A program made the position numbers and the translations under genes. Below are positions 52,982 to 62,594 of a DNA stretch of 64,000 nt, piece after piece. The first letter of the stretch is position 1, and the number at the start of each line of letters is the position of its first letter. Below the pieces are notes generated by a model. The model had not been told where the DNA came from, did no database searches, and was given only the letters and a program-made list of their open reading frames with translations. The DNA comes from an uncultured Pelagibacteraceae bacterium (lineage in GTDB: Bacteria; Pseudomonadota; Alphaproteobacteria; Pelagibacterales; Pelagibacteraceae), in contig CACOTF010000001.1 in NCBI GenBank assembly GCA_902630065.1, positions 1 through 64,000 of the forward strand. The letters are read 5' to 3'.

Positions 52982-54440
52982 TCAACTTTTCTTTTAATAT
53001 TTTGTTTATTAATTGAGGATTGCCTTTTCCTTTACTTTCTTTCATGGCTTGACCAACAAAAAAACCAAATAATTTATCTTTACCAGATTTATATTCAGCA
53101 ACCTTATCTGAATTATTTTCAATAACTTTATTTATCAATTCCTCTATCGCTTTTGGATCGCTTTCTTGTTTTAAACTTTTTTCTTTTACTATTATTAATG
53201 GATCTTGATCTCCATCTATCATTTGTTCAAAAACCGTTTTAGCTATTTTTCCTGATATGGTTCCATCTTTTATAAGGTTTATAAGTTTTGATAGATTTTT
53301 AGCACTAACTGGGCTTTGAGATATTTCTAAATTTTTTTCATTTAAAACTGCAAATAATTCACCTGTAATCCAGTTTGTTGCTAATTTAACATCTGAATTT
53401 TTTATAACTTCTTCAAAGAAATTTGATGTTTCAATATCAGATACCAAAATTGTTGCTTCATATGGTGAAAGATTAAATTTATCTATAAATCTTTTTTTCT
53501 TTTCATCTGGTAATTCAGGTATATCTGATTTTATTTTTTCAATTAACTCCTGGCTTATTTCAAGCGGTAATAGATCTGGATCAGGAAAATATCTGTAATC
53601 ATGCGCGTCTTCTTTTGATCTCATAGATCTTGTCTCATTTCTTTTAGTGTCAAAAAGTCTTGTCTCTTGATCTATTTCTTTCCCCTCCTCTAACAAATCT
53701 ATTTGTCTATTTGCTTCGGATATTATTGCCATTTGCATAAATTTTATTGAATTAACATTTTTAATTTCACACCTGGTGCCGAATTCAGTCTCCCCTTTTA
53801 ATCTTACTGATACATTAACATCTGCCCTCAAAGAACCTTCTTGCATATTGCCATCACATGTTCCTAAATATCTCATTATTGATCTTAATTTTTTTATATA
53901 AACGTTGACTTCATCTGGAGATCTCAAATCAGGCTTACTTACTATTTCCATTAAAGCCACTCCAGATCTATTTAAATCAACTAATGTATTATTTGGATCA
54001 ATATCATGAATACTTTTACCTGCATCTTGCTCTAAGTGTAATCTTTCAATTCCAATTTCTTTTTGACCATTCGGCATATCCAAAATTACTTTTCCTTCAC
54101 CGACAATTGGATATTTGTATTGAGAGATTTGATAACCTTGGGGTAAATCTGCATAAAAATAATTTTTTCTATCAAAGACAGATTTTTTATTTATTTTGGC
54201 TTTAAGTCCTATTCCAGTTTTAATTGCTTGTTCAATACAAAATTCATTTATAACTGGTAACATTCCTGGAAATGCTGCATCTACAAGACTAACTTGTGTG
54301 TTTGGTTCTGCACCAAATTTTGTTGATGATTGAGAGAAAAGTTTTGACTCTGAAGTAACTTGAGCGTGCACTTCTAAACCAATTATCACTTCATATTGTT
54401 TATTTTCTCTTTCAATAAGATATTCACTATTTTTACTCAC
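52974..54440 (-). CDS. gatB: Aspartyl/glutamyl-tRNA amidotransferase subunit B
   Basis: GatB, 488 residues: [37 protein letters not shown], the zinc/Mg-site region [11 protein letters not shown] and [33 protein letters not shown], and a C-terminal YqeY-like helical tail. It activates Glu-tRNA-Gln (and Asp-tRNA-Asn), with GatA supplying ammonia. It overlaps gatA by 8 nt. Confidence 0.98.
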   Translation of the reverse strand: MSKNSEYLIERENKQYEVIIGLEVHAQVTSESKLFSQSSTKFGAEPNTQVSLVDAAFPGMLPVINEFCIEQAIKTGIGLKAKINKKSVFDRKNYFYADLPQGYQISQYKYPIVGEGKVILDMPNGQKEIGIERLHLEQDAGKSIHDIDPNNTLVDLNRSGVALMEIVSKPDLRSPDEVNVYIKKLRSIMRYLGTCDGNMQEGSLRADVNVSVRLKGETEFGTRCEIKNVNSIKFMQMAIISEANRQIDLLEEGKEIDQETRLFDTKRNETRSMRSKEDAHDYRYFPDPDLLPLEISQELIEKIKSDIPELPDEKKKRFIDKFNLSPYEATILVSDIETSNFFEEVIKNSDVKLATNWITGELFAVLNEKNLEISQSPVSAKNLSKLINLIKDGTISGKIAKTVFEQMIDGDQDPLIIVKEKSLKQESDPKAIEELINKVIENNSDKVAEYKSGKDKLFGFFVGQAMKESKGKGNPQLINKILKEKLNG

Positions 54441-55893
54441 TTAACCACCAGTCTGAAATATCATTTTTAAAATTAATCCTATCTTCTAATGCATAAGAAA
54501 TATTAAGTATATTTTGCTCATCAAAAGGTTTTCCAATTACTTGAAGGCCTAAAGGATAATTATTTTTATCTTTACCAGCTGGTATAGAAATACCTGGTAA
54601 GCCTGCTAGATTTATTGGAACTGTAAATATATCATTTAAATACATTGATACTGGATCGTTTGTTTTTTCACCAATTTTAAATGCTGAACTTGGAGTAGAT
54701 GGAGTTAAAATTGCATCAACTTTAGAAAAGGCATCATCAAAATCTTTTTTTATTAATTGTCTTACTTTCTGCGCTTTTAGATAATAGGCATCATAGTAAC
54801 CAGAAGATAAAACATAAGTTCCAATCATAATTCTTCTTTTAACTTCATCACCAAAACCTTCAGATCTAGTTTTTTCGTACATTTCTATTAAATTTTGACC
54901 AGGAGATCTAAATCCATATTTAACACCATCATATCTTGCTAGATTTGAAGATGCTTCAGCTGGTGCAACAATATAATAAGTTGGTAATGCGTAATTAGTA
55001 TGTGGAAGCGAAATATCGATAATTTCTGCTCCGCAATCTTTTGCATATGAGATACCATTTTTCCATAGCTGTTCAATTTCGTCAGGCATATTGTCAACTC
55101 TATATTCTTTAGGAATACCAATTTTCTTTCCTTTAATATCTTTTGATAATTCTTTTGAATAACAATTTCTTTTGTAATCAATTGAAGTTGAATCTTTTTG
55201 ATCAAATGAAGAGATCACCTCTAAAAGCATAGAACAGTCTCTTACATTTTTCGTCATAGGTCCTGCTTGGTCTAAAGATGAAGCAAATGCTACAATTCCA
55301 TAACGAGAACAACTTCCATATGTAGGTTTAAGTCCAACAGTTCCTGTAAATGATGCTGGTTGACGAATAGATCCACCTGTATCTGTTCCAATGGTAACTG
55401 GAGTTAAATTTGCGGCGACAGCTGCAGAAGAACCTCCTGAAGATCCACCAGGGACTAAATTTTCTCCTACAGGATTTTGAACATTTCCAAAAAAACTAGT
55501 TTCATTTGAAGAGCCCATAGCAAATTCATCACAATTAAGTTTACCAAGAAGTATTGCTCCTTGACTCCACAAATTTTGAGTAACCGTAGACTCATATGTG
55601 GGAACAAAGTTATTTAATATTTTGCTACCTGCTGTTGTTCTAACTCCATTTGTACAAAATAAATCTTTAACAGCAATAGGAATACCTGGTAGTTTAAAAT
55701 CTAAATTAGGATTAGAGTCAAATTTCTTTGATTGATCTATTGCTTTTTCAAAATTATCTGTAACATAAACATTTAATTTTTTTGATTTTTCAGCGCGGTT
55801 TATAAATGCTTTTGTAATTTCCTCTGAAGATAGTTTTTTTTCTTTTATATTCGATGTTAATTCGAATAAACTTTGACTTGTTATATCTGACAT
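54433..55893 (-). CDS. gatA: Aspartyl/glutamyl-tRNA amidotransferase subunit A
   Basis: Amidase signature enzyme, 486 residues. The Ser-cisSer-Lys triad is visible: Lys in [10 protein letters not shown], cis-Ser in [15 protein letters not shown] and nucleophile Ser in [14 protein letters not shown]. It hydrolyses glutamine and feeds ammonia to GatB. The start overlaps the gatC stop by 1 nt. Confidence 0.98.
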   Translation of the reverse strand: MSDITSQSLFELTSNIKEKKLSSEEITKAFINRAEKSKKLNVYVTDNFEKAIDQSKKFDSNPNLDFKLPGIPIAVKDLFCTNGVRTTAGSKILNNFVPTYESTVTQNLWSQGAILLGKLNCDEFAMGSSNETSFFGNVQNPVGENLVPGGSSGGSSAAVAANLTPVTIGTDTGGSIRQPASFTGTVGLKPTYGSCSRYGIVAFASSLDQAGPMTKNVRDCSMLLEVISSFDQKDSTSIDYKRNCYSKELSKDIKGKKIGIPKEYRVDNMPDEIEQLWKNGISYAKDCGAEIIDISLPHTNYALPTYYIVAPAEASSNLARYDGVKYGFRSPGQNLIEMYEKTRSEGFGDEVKRRIMIGTYVLSSGYYDAYYLKAQKVRQLIKKDFDDAFSKVDAILTPSTPSSAFKIGEKTNDPVSMYLNDIFTVPINLAGLPGISIPAGKDKNNYPLGLQVIGKPFDEQNILNISYALEDRINFKNDISDWWLSE

Positions 55894-56180
55894 TATTCAA
55901 CAACCTTTGGTACAACAAAAAAATCTTTATTTTCTTCAGGTGAGTTTTTTAAAATTTTTTCTCTGATATTTTCTGATTTAATTTCATCTTTTCTAAATCT
56001 TAGGGTGGTCTCAGCAATTGATGTTAAAGCTTGAACATTATCAGTATTTAATTCATTTAATTTTTCTATAAATTCAAATATATTATTCAAGTCGCCCTTT
56101 AATTTGTTAGCTTTTTCATCATCAACAGAAATTCTTGCTAATTTCGAAATGTGCTTTACTGTTTTAAGATCTATACTCAT
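55893..56180 (-). CDS. gatC: Aspartyl/glutamyl-tRNA amidotransferase subunit C
   Basis: GatC, 95 residues from the ATG at 56180 ([21 protein letters not shown]). The frame stays open another 19 codons upstream but these residues are hydrophobic and not family-like. It matches the conserved start and the later ALTSIAE and VVPKVVE ends. It holds GatA and GatB together. It is the first gene of the gatC-gatA-gatB-OMT-trhO-MATE run, divergent from ruvX with 49 nt between starts. Confidence 0.95.
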   Translation of the reverse strand: MSIDLKTVKHISKLARISVDDEKANKLKGDLNNIFEFIEKLNELNTDNVQALTSIAETTLRFRKDEIKSENIREKILKNSPEENKDFFVVPKVVE

Positions 56181-56229
56181 ATGGTAAAAATATTGCCGCA
56201 AACTATCACTTAAGTAAATAATATACAAT

Positions 56230-56685
56230 ATGATCACAATTGAGGAATTTAAAAAGAAACAGCTAAATACATCTAGATTAATTGGTCTTGATTTAGGTTC
56301 AAAGAGAATTGGTGTAGCTATATGTGATGAAAATCAAAAAATTGCCACACCGCTTAAAACAATAAACAAATCCAAATTTGAAGATCTTATCAATGAATTA
56401 GAGGATATTATTAAAGAAAATAATATTAAAGGAATAATTATTGGTAATCCAATTAATATGGATGGTAGCTTAGGTAAATCCTCTCAATCAGTAAATGATG
56501 TGTCAAAAGCAATATCAAAAGAAATTGATATTCCAATAAGTCTTTGGGATGAAAGATTATCAACAGTTGGAGCGTTTAAATTAACCGAAAATTTAGGTAT
56601 TAACGTAACTAAAAGAGAAAAAAATATAGATAAAAATGCTGCTGCATTTATCTTACAGGGTGCCATAGATTTTATTAATAATTAA
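56230..56685 (+). CDS. ruvX: Holliday junction resolvase RuvX / pre-16S rRNA nuclease YqgF
   Basis: RNase-H-fold nuclease, 151 residues: LIGLDLGSKRIGVAICDENQKIATPL (first acidic motif DLGSKRIG), IIIGNPINMDGS, and LWDERLSTVGAF plus KNAAAFILQGAIDF at the end. Needed for 16S rRNA 5' maturation. There is a 21-residue N-terminal extension before the core. It precedes pyrB by 42 nt. Confidence 0.94.
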   Translation: MITIEEFKKKQLNTSRLIGLDLGSKRIGVAICDENQKIATPLKTINKSKFEDLINELEDIIKENNIKGIIIGNPINMDGSLGKSSQSVNDVSKAISKEIDIPISLWDERLSTVGAFKLTENLGINVTKREKNIDKNAAAFILQGAIDFINN

Positions 56686-56727
56686 TACTTGCATTAATCA
56701 ACCTTTGTGGCTATAGAGTTGGTTTTA

Positions 56728-57666
56728 ATGGCAACTAAAACCAAAGCTATTAAAATTTCTCAAAAACATCTCCTAGGTATTCAAGATTTATCAATAAATG
56801 ATGTTAATTTAATCTTAAAAGAAGCTGAAAAATTTATTGAATTAAACAAAAGCAAAAATAAAAAATTAGATTTACTTAAGGGGAAAACTCAAATTAACCT
56901 CTTTTTTGAACCATCAACAAGAACACAAAGCTCATTTGAACTAGCAGGAAAAAGATTAGGTGCAGATGTTATGTCAATGAATATAACAAACTCAGCAATT
57001 AAAAAAGGTGAAACGCTAATAGACACTGCAATGACATTAAATGCAATGCATCCTGATATAATAGTTATTAGACATCAAGATTCAGGAGCTTGTAATCTTT
57101 TATCTCAAAAAGTTAATTGTGCTGTTTTAAATGCTGGTGATGGAAGGAGAGAGCACCCTACCCAAGCATTACTTGATGCATTAACTATATTGAATAGGAA
57201 AAAAAAAATTCAAGGATTAAAGGTTGCAATTTGTGGAGATATTCTACATTCAAGAGTAGCAAGATCTAATATTTACTTGCTAAACATGTTGGGTGCCGAA
57301 GTTAATATTGTAGCTCCTTCAAACCTTTTACCAAAAGATATAGAAAAATTTGGGGTTAATATTTTTTCAAATATGAAGAAAGGTGTAAAAGATTGCGACA
57401 TAGTAATGATGCTTAGACTTCAAAATGAAAGAATGAGTAGTTCATTCCTGTCATCTAATAGAGAGTATTATGAATACTATGGACTAACACAGGATAAATT
57501 AGAATATGCAAAATCAGATTCAATTATTATGCATCCTGGTCCAATGAACCGCGGTATTGAAATTGATACAAAACTAGCTGATGACACCAATATGAGTGTT
57601 GTAAAAGAGCAAGTTGAATTAGGTGTTGCGATAAGAATGGCATGTTTAAAAATTTTTTGTGAATGA
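56728..57666 (+). CDS. pyrB: Aspartate carbamoyltransferase
   Basis: Catalytic ATCase, 312 residues from the ATG at 56728; a GTG 21 nt upstream is possible. The carbamoyl-phosphate loop is [16 protein letters not shown], substrate loops are [31 protein letters not shown], and [13 protein letters not shown]. It makes carbamoyl-aspartate in pyrimidine synthesis. It overlaps the pyrC-like gene by 4 nt, like pyrB-pyrC' pairs in which the second gene supports ATCase structure. Confidence 0.97.
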   Translation: MATKTKAIKISQKHLLGIQDLSINDVNLILKEAEKFIELNKSKNKKLDLLKGKTQINLFFEPSTRTQSSFELAGKRLGADVMSMNITNSAIKKGETLIDTAMTLNAMHPDIIVIRHQDSGACNLLSQKVNCAVLNAGDGRREHPTQALLDALTILNRKKKIQGLKVAICGDILHSRVARSNIYLLNMLGAEVNIVAPSNLLPKDIEKFGVNIFSNMKKGVKDCDIVMMLRLQNERMSSSFLSSNREYYEYYGLTQDKLEYAKSDSIIMHPGPMNRGIEIDTKLADDTNMSVVKEQVELGVAIRMACLKIFCE

Positions 57667-58952
57667 TGAAAAAAAAATACTTTATTAACGCAAATATAAT
57701 TGATCCTCATAACAACATGAGTGAGATAGGAGGATTAATAATAGGTGAAGATGGAAAAATTGAAGGTGTTGGAAAAAAGGTGAATAAAAACAACATTCCT
57801 AGTAGAGAAAAAGTTATTGATTTAAAAGAGAATTATATTTTCCCAGGTATAGTTGATATGAGAGTATTTGTGGGTGAACCAGGTTATGAATATAAAGAAA
57901 ATTTCAGAACTTTGAGCAATGCTGCATTATCTGGGGGAGTAACCTCAGTTGTAACAATGCCTAATACTGATCCAATAATCGACAACGTTTCAATAGTAGA
58001 TTTTTTAAAAAGACGAGGCAGAGATAAATCAAAAATAAATATATTTCCCACAGCATCTTTAACAAAGGGTACTGAAGGTACAAATATGACAGAGTTTGGT
58101 CTTCTGCAAAGTAAAGGGATAATAGCATTTACAGATGGAATTAGAACAATTCAGAATACAAGAGTTATGTCCAGAATAATGAATTCAGCAAAAGATTTGG
58201 GATCTTTAATAATGCAACATGCGGAAGATCAAGAATTAGCTGAAAATGGCATGATAAATGATGGAATAATTTCGACAAAACTTGGTTTACAAGGCATCCC
58301 AGAAATAGCTGAACTAATAATTATAGAGAGAGATTTAACATTATTAGAAGAATATAATTGCCGTTATCACATTTCTCAGATTTCATCAGGAAAAGCAGTT
58401 GAAATTATCAGAGATAGAAAAGATAAAGTAAGATTTTCCTGTGGGGTATCAATAAATAATTTATCTTTAAATGAAAATGATATTGGTGACTTTAGAACTT
58501 TTTTAAAATTGTCTCCGCCACTCAGGACTGAAGACGATAGATTAAGTTTAGTGCAAGGATTAAATGATGGTACAATCGATGTAATAGTTTCAGATCACAA
58601 ACCTGAAGATGAAGAGCAAAAAAGATTAACATTTGCTCAAGCCGCAACAGGAGCAACTGGTATTGAAACGTTATTATCCTTGTCATTAGAATTATATCAC
58701 AATGGGTCTGTAAAACTTGAAAAAATTATTGCTGCATTAACCTCCAATCCAGCAAAAATTTTGAAAATTAATAAAGGTAATTTATCTGTAGGTAATGATG
58801 CAGATTTCTGCATTGTGGATATAAATAAACCTTGGATCGTAAAGCAAGAAAATTTGGTTTCTAAATCAAAAAATACGTCAATTGAAAATAAGAGATTACA
58901 AGGAAAAGTAACCAATACATTCGTAAAAGGACAAGAGCTTTACAATATTTAA
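57663..58952 (+). CDS. pyrC: Dihydroorotase-like protein lacking the HxH metal motif
   Basis: A 429-residue cyclic-amidohydrolase protein of the form found next to pyrB in alphaproteobacteria. Other family blocks are present ([42 protein letters not shown]), but the first metal motif, normally DxHxHxREPG, reads [10 protein letters not shown]: Asp65, Arg67 and Phe69 stand where His should be. So catalysis by this protein is doubtful. From memory of other alphaproteobacterial sequences the same variant recurs there, so it is a subfamily trait, not a mutation. It may be a structural partner of ATCase (PyrC'/PyrX-like), with a true dihydroorotase elsewhere. Start ATG at 57663, or 57666. Confidence 0.9.
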   Translation: MMKKKYFINANIIDPHNNMSEIGGLIIGEDGKIEGVGKKVNKNNIPSREKVIDLKENYIFPGIVDMRVFVGEPGYEYKENFRTLSNAALSGGVTSVVTMPNTDPIIDNVSIVDFLKRRGRDKSKINIFPTASLTKGTEGTNMTEFGLLQSKGIIAFTDGIRTIQNTRVMSRIMNSAKDLGSLIMQHAEDQELAENGMINDGIISTKLGLQGIPEIAELIIIERDLTLLEEYNCRYHISQISSGKAVEIIRDRKDKVRFSCGVSINNLSLNENDIGDFRTFLKLSPPLRTEDDRLSLVQGLNDGTIDVIVSDHKPEDEEQKRLTFAQAATGATGIETLLSLSLELYHNGSVKLEKIIAALTSNPAKILKINKGNLSVGNDADFCIVDINKPWIVKQENLVSKSKNTSIENKRLQGKVTNTFVKGQELYNI

Positions 58953-59525
58953 ATGGAAATATTTATTTTATCACTTTTATCATATTTATTAGGTTCTATT
59001 CCTTTTGGTTTTTTATTAACAAAAATTTTTTTAAAAAAAGACGTAAGAGAAATAGGATCGGGTAATATAGGCGCCACCAATGTTTTAAGAACTGGCAATA
59101 AATTTTTAGGTTACTCAACTTTATTACTAGACATTTTAAAAGCGGTTTTGCCAATAATTTATGTTAAGTTAAATTATCCAGAATTTATTTACATTTGTTC
59201 ATTATCTGTTTTTTTAGGACATGTTTTTCCAATATGGTTAAAATTTAAAGGTGGTAAGGGTGTTGCAACATATGTTGGAATGTTGATTATTTTAAATTAT
59301 TTTTTGGGTATTGTTTTTGGTATCGTTTGGGTAATTACATATTTAATTTCTAAATACTCATCATTAGGATCAATTCTTGGATCATTAAGTGTTCCTATTT
59401 TTATATTTTTTTTTAGCAATGATAACATTATGTTTTACTTCATAATGTTTATTTTAATTTTTTACACTCATAGAGAAAACGTTAAACGCTTGATAAATAA
59501 AGAGGAAACTAAGACAAAAATTTAA
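58953..59525 (+). CDS. plsY: Glycerol-3-phosphate acyltransferase PlsY
   Basis: Membrane acyltransferase of 190 residues with about five helices. SYLLGSIPFGFLLTKI, the loop REIGSGNIGATNVLRTGN and LGHVFPIWLKFKGGKGVATYVG are the three conserved motifs. It uses acyl-phosphate from PlsX to acylate glycerol 3-phosphate. It directly follows the pyrC-like gene with zero gap. Confidence 0.96.
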   Translation: MEIFILSLLSYLLGSIPFGFLLTKIFLKKDVREIGSGNIGATNVLRTGNKFLGYSTLLLDILKAVLPIIYVKLNYPEFIYICSLSVFLGHVFPIWLKFKGGKGVATYVGMLIILNYFLGIVFGIVWVITYLISKYSSLGSILGSLSVPIFIFFFSNDNIMFYFIMFILIFYTHRENVKRLINKEETKTKI

Positions 59526-59532
59526 TAATTTG

Positions 59533-59545
59533 ACAGTTTAACTGT
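59533..59545. promoter_or_regulatory. Small dyad before topA
   Basis: ACAGTTTAACTGT is a perfect 6-1-6 inverted repeat between plsY and topA, 20 nt before the topA ATG, preceded by TTGACA at 59530-59535 (overlapping it) and followed by TTTT. It could be a weak terminator of the plsY unit or an operator for topA. Confidence 0.35.
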
Positions 59546-59565
59546 TTTAAGTACGTTCTCTAAAT

Positions 59566-62133
59566 ATGAATCTAGTAATTGTTGAAAGTCCAGCTAAAGC
59601 AAAAACAATTAATAAATATTTAGGATCAGATTATACAGTTCTTGCAAGCTATGGACATATAAGAGATCTGCCTTCGAAAAATGGTTCTGTTGATCCTGAA
59701 AATGATTTTAAAATGATTTGGGAAGTAGATAGTTTTTCAAAAAAATATTTAAAAGAAATTACAGATAGTGCTAAAGATTCAAAAAAAATTATTCTAGCTA
59801 CTGATCCTGACAGAGAAGGTGAAGCAATAGCTTGGCATGTAAAAGAGTTTCTTGAAGAAAAAAAATTATTAAAAGATAAAGAAGTTGAAAGAGTTGTTTT
59901 CAACGAAATAACAAAAAAAGCAGTTACAAATGGAATAGATAATCCAAGAAAAATAGAGCCACATTTAGTTGATGCTTATATGGCAAGAAGAGCTCTAGAT
60001 TATCTAGTAGGTTTTAATATCTCCCCCATTCTATGGACAAAATTACCAGGTTCTAAATCTGCTGGTCGAGTTCAGTCTGTAGCTCTAAGACTTTTAACCG
60101 AAAGAGAACAGGAAATAGAAGTTTTTCAACCAAAAGAATTTTGGACTTTAAATATAATTTTTAAAAATAACAAAAATGAAAAAATAAATACAACTATTTC
60201 ACAATTAGATGGAAATAAGGTTGAGAAATTTTCATTTAAAAACAAACAAGATATTAACGACGCTTTATCAAAAATAAAAAATAAAAAATATAACATAACA
60301 GATATAAGTTCAAAAACTTATAACAGAAATCCATCAGGACCTTTTACTACATCAACATTACAACAAACAGCATCGAGTAAACTTGGTTTTGGAGCATCAA
60401 GGACAATGCAAATTGCCCAAAGACTATATCAAGGAATTGATATTGAAGGTGAAACCGTAGGATTAATTACTTATATGAGAACAGATGGAACTAATATTTC
60501 AAAAGATGCGATAACATCTTTCAGAGATTTTATAATGCAGAATTATGGTGATAAATATTTACCAGAACAACCTCTAAATTATAGTGGGAAAAAAGCAAAG
60601 AATGCTCAAGAAGCTCACGAAGCTATACGTCCAACAGAAATTATTCGAAAACCAGAAGATATGAAAAAATACTTAAGCACTGATCAATATAAACTTTATA
60701 ATTTAATATGGTCTAGATCTTTATCATCACAAATGCAGTCAGCAAAATTTGATAGAAAAACTATTACCATCAACTCAGATGATGATAAAAATATATTCAA
60801 AGCTAGTGGTTCAACATTAAAATTTGATGGCTTCCTTAAACTATATAAGATTGATGAAAATGATGATGACAATGAAAATATTTTGCCAGATGTTGAAAAA
60901 GGTGATGTAAAGTTTGAAGATCATATTGATGAACAGCACTATACACAACCACCACCTAGATATTCAGAGGCAAGTCTAGTTAAAAAATTAGAGGAGCTAG
61001 GAATTGGAAGACCATCTACTTATGCAAGTATTATTTCAGTAATAGCTAATAGAGGTTATGCTGACATAAATAATAAAAGATTTTTCCCAACTGATAGAGG
61101 GAAATTACTTTCTGCTTTTTTAGAAAAATTATTTACCAAATATGTTGATTATGATTTTACTGCAAAACTAGAAGATCAATTAGATGATATAACATCAGGC
61201 AAAGAAAATTGGATAAAAGTTTTAGAGAACTTTTGGAAAGACTTTAATTCTAATGTTTCAGGTGTAAAAGAAAAAAGAACCAGAGAAGTATTAGACCTAT
61301 TGAATGAAAGTCTTGGATCGCTAATATTTGAGGTCGATAAAGATGGAAATATTGATAGAAAATGCAAGCTTTGTGAATCTGGGCAACTAAGTTTAAAAAA
61401 TAGTTTTAGAGGTGGTGCCTTTATTGGGTGTTCAAATTATCCAGAATGCAAATTTACAAGACCACTATCAAAATCTAAAGCAGCACAACAATTAACATTA
61501 GCAGAACCTAAATTCATTGGAAAAAATGATAAAGGTAAAGATATTTTTCTTAAAAATGGAAGATTTGGTCCATATTTGCAATTTGAGAAAGAAATCATAG
61601 AGGACGATGAAAAAACTAAAAAGAAAAAAAGAAAATTAAAGAAAGAAGAAAATAATTTAAAAAATGTTTCTATACCTAAAGGAATTGAGATTGAAAATAT
61701 TGATTTAGAAAAGGCAAAATACTTATGCTCGTTACCAGTAAGTTTAGGTAAAAATCCTGAAAATGATAAAGATATTACTGTGAATGTTGGAAGATTTGGT
61801 CCTTACCTTAAATGTGAAAATAAATCTGCTAGACTAGAAAATGTGGACGAATTATTCACAATTGGATTGAATAGAGCTGTTACATTAATTGCTGAAGCTA
61901 AACCAGGAAGGATTTCATCATCTATGATAAAAGATTTAGGAGAACACCCTGAGGATAAAAAGCCAGTTAGAGTCATGAAAGGTCAGTATGGTCCTTACAT
62001 TAAATACAAATCGCTAAATGCGACTATACCTGAAGAAAAAGATCCTGTTGAATTAACTATGGAAGAAGCATTAATTTTAATTGAGAAAAGAAAAGAATAC
62101 GATAAAAATAAAAAGAAAAAGAAAGGCAAATAA
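59566..62133 (+). CDS. topA: DNA topoisomerase I
   Basis: Type IA topoisomerase, 855 residues. Toprim domain: VIVESPAKAKTINKYLG and ATDPDREGEAIAWH. The nucleophile Tyr is in GLITYMRTDGTNIS, near residue 304. The C-terminal part has one four-Cys zinc finger (CKLCESGQLS...FIGCSNYPECKFT) and then repeated GRFGPYLQ-type units (at about residues 665, 745 and 806) and a very lysine-rich tail. It relaxes negative supercoils. Only one zinc finger is present; the later repeats replace others. It overlaps ridA by 1 nt (TAATG). Confidence 0.97.
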   Translation: MNLVIVESPAKAKTINKYLGSDYTVLASYGHIRDLPSKNGSVDPENDFKMIWEVDSFSKKYLKEITDSAKDSKKIILATDPDREGEAIAWHVKEFLEEKKLLKDKEVERVVFNEITKKAVTNGIDNPRKIEPHLVDAYMARRALDYLVGFNISPILWTKLPGSKSAGRVQSVALRLLTEREQEIEVFQPKEFWTLNIIFKNNKNEKINTTISQLDGNKVEKFSFKNKQDINDALSKIKNKKYNITDISSKTYNRNPSGPFTTSTLQQTASSKLGFGASRTMQIAQRLYQGIDIEGETVGLITYMRTDGTNISKDAITSFRDFIMQNYGDKYLPEQPLNYSGKKAKNAQEAHEAIRPTEIIRKPEDMKKYLSTDQYKLYNLIWSRSLSSQMQSAKFDRKTITINSDDDKNIFKASGSTLKFDGFLKLYKIDENDDDNENILPDVEKGDVKFEDHIDEQHYTQPPPRYSEASLVKKLEELGIGRPSTYASIISVIANRGYADINNKRFFPTDRGKLLSAFLEKLFTKYVDYDFTAKLEDQLDDITSGKENWIKVLENFWKDFNSNVSGVKEKRTREVLDLLNESLGSLIFEVDKDGNIDRKCKLCESGQLSLKNSFRGGAFIGCSNYPECKFTRPLSKSKAAQQLTLAEPKFIGKNDKGKDIFLKNGRFGPYLQFEKEIIEDDEKTKKKKRKLKKEENNLKNVSIPKGIEIENIDLEKAKYLCSLPVSLGKNPENDKDITVNVGRFGPYLKCENKSARLENVDELFTIGLNRAVTLIAEAKPGRISSSMIKDLGEHPEDKKPVRVMKGQYGPYIKYKSLNATIPEEKDPVELTMEEALILIEKRKEYDKNKKKKKGK

Positions 62134-62594
62134 TGTCAGCAGATGAAAATTTAAAGAATTTAAATATTAAATTACCAAAAGCTAATGATCCTGTTGGCTC
62201 ATATGCTGCTACAAGATTATCTGGAAATTTACTATATATATCTGGTCAAATATCAATTGATGAGAATGGAAATTTAATTAAAGGAAAACTCGGAAAAGAT
62301 TATAATACTGAACAAGGTTATGAAGCAGCTAAAAGATGTGCATTAAGTATAATATCTCAAGCAAAAAAAGCATGTGGTGATGATTTATCTAAAATTAAAT
62401 CATGTTTGAAACTTACTGGATATGTTAATTCTACAGATGATTTTATTGAGCAACCAAAAGTCATAAATGGAGCCTCAGATCTGATAAAAAGCGTATTTGA
62501 TGAAGCTGGATCGCATGCAAGAGCTGCTGTCAGCACTAATAGCCTTCCATTGGGTGTTGCAGTTGAAGTTGATGCAATATTTGATCTTAATTAA
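62133..62594 (+). CDS. RidA/YjgF-family protein
   Basis: A 153-residue member of the RidA/YER057c/UK114 superfamily, of the longer atu1953-like branch: LLYISGQISIDENGNLIKGKLGKDY, EAAKRCALSIISQAKKA, and HARAAVSTNSLPLGVAVEVDAIF. The last block corresponds to the segment carrying the conserved Arg of deaminase-active RidA proteins (Arg in HARAAV). It may remove reactive imines, but this branch is not characterised. It follows topA by TAATG and abuts the convergent ugd gene with zero gap. Confidence 0.9.
   Translation: MSADENLKNLNIKLPKANDPVGSYAATRLSGNLLYISGQISIDENGNLIKGKLGKDYNTEQGYEAAKRCALSIISQAKKACGDDLSKIKSCLKLTGYVNSTDDFIEQPKVINGASDLIKSVFDEAGSHARAAVSTNSLPLGVAVEVDAIFDLN

Noticed and set aside
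56181-56237. Upstream extension of gatC
   Set aside because: GatC homologues begin with the MSIDxxTVxxIAxLARI-like block; the added residues are hydrophobic and probably the non-coding spacer to ruvX.
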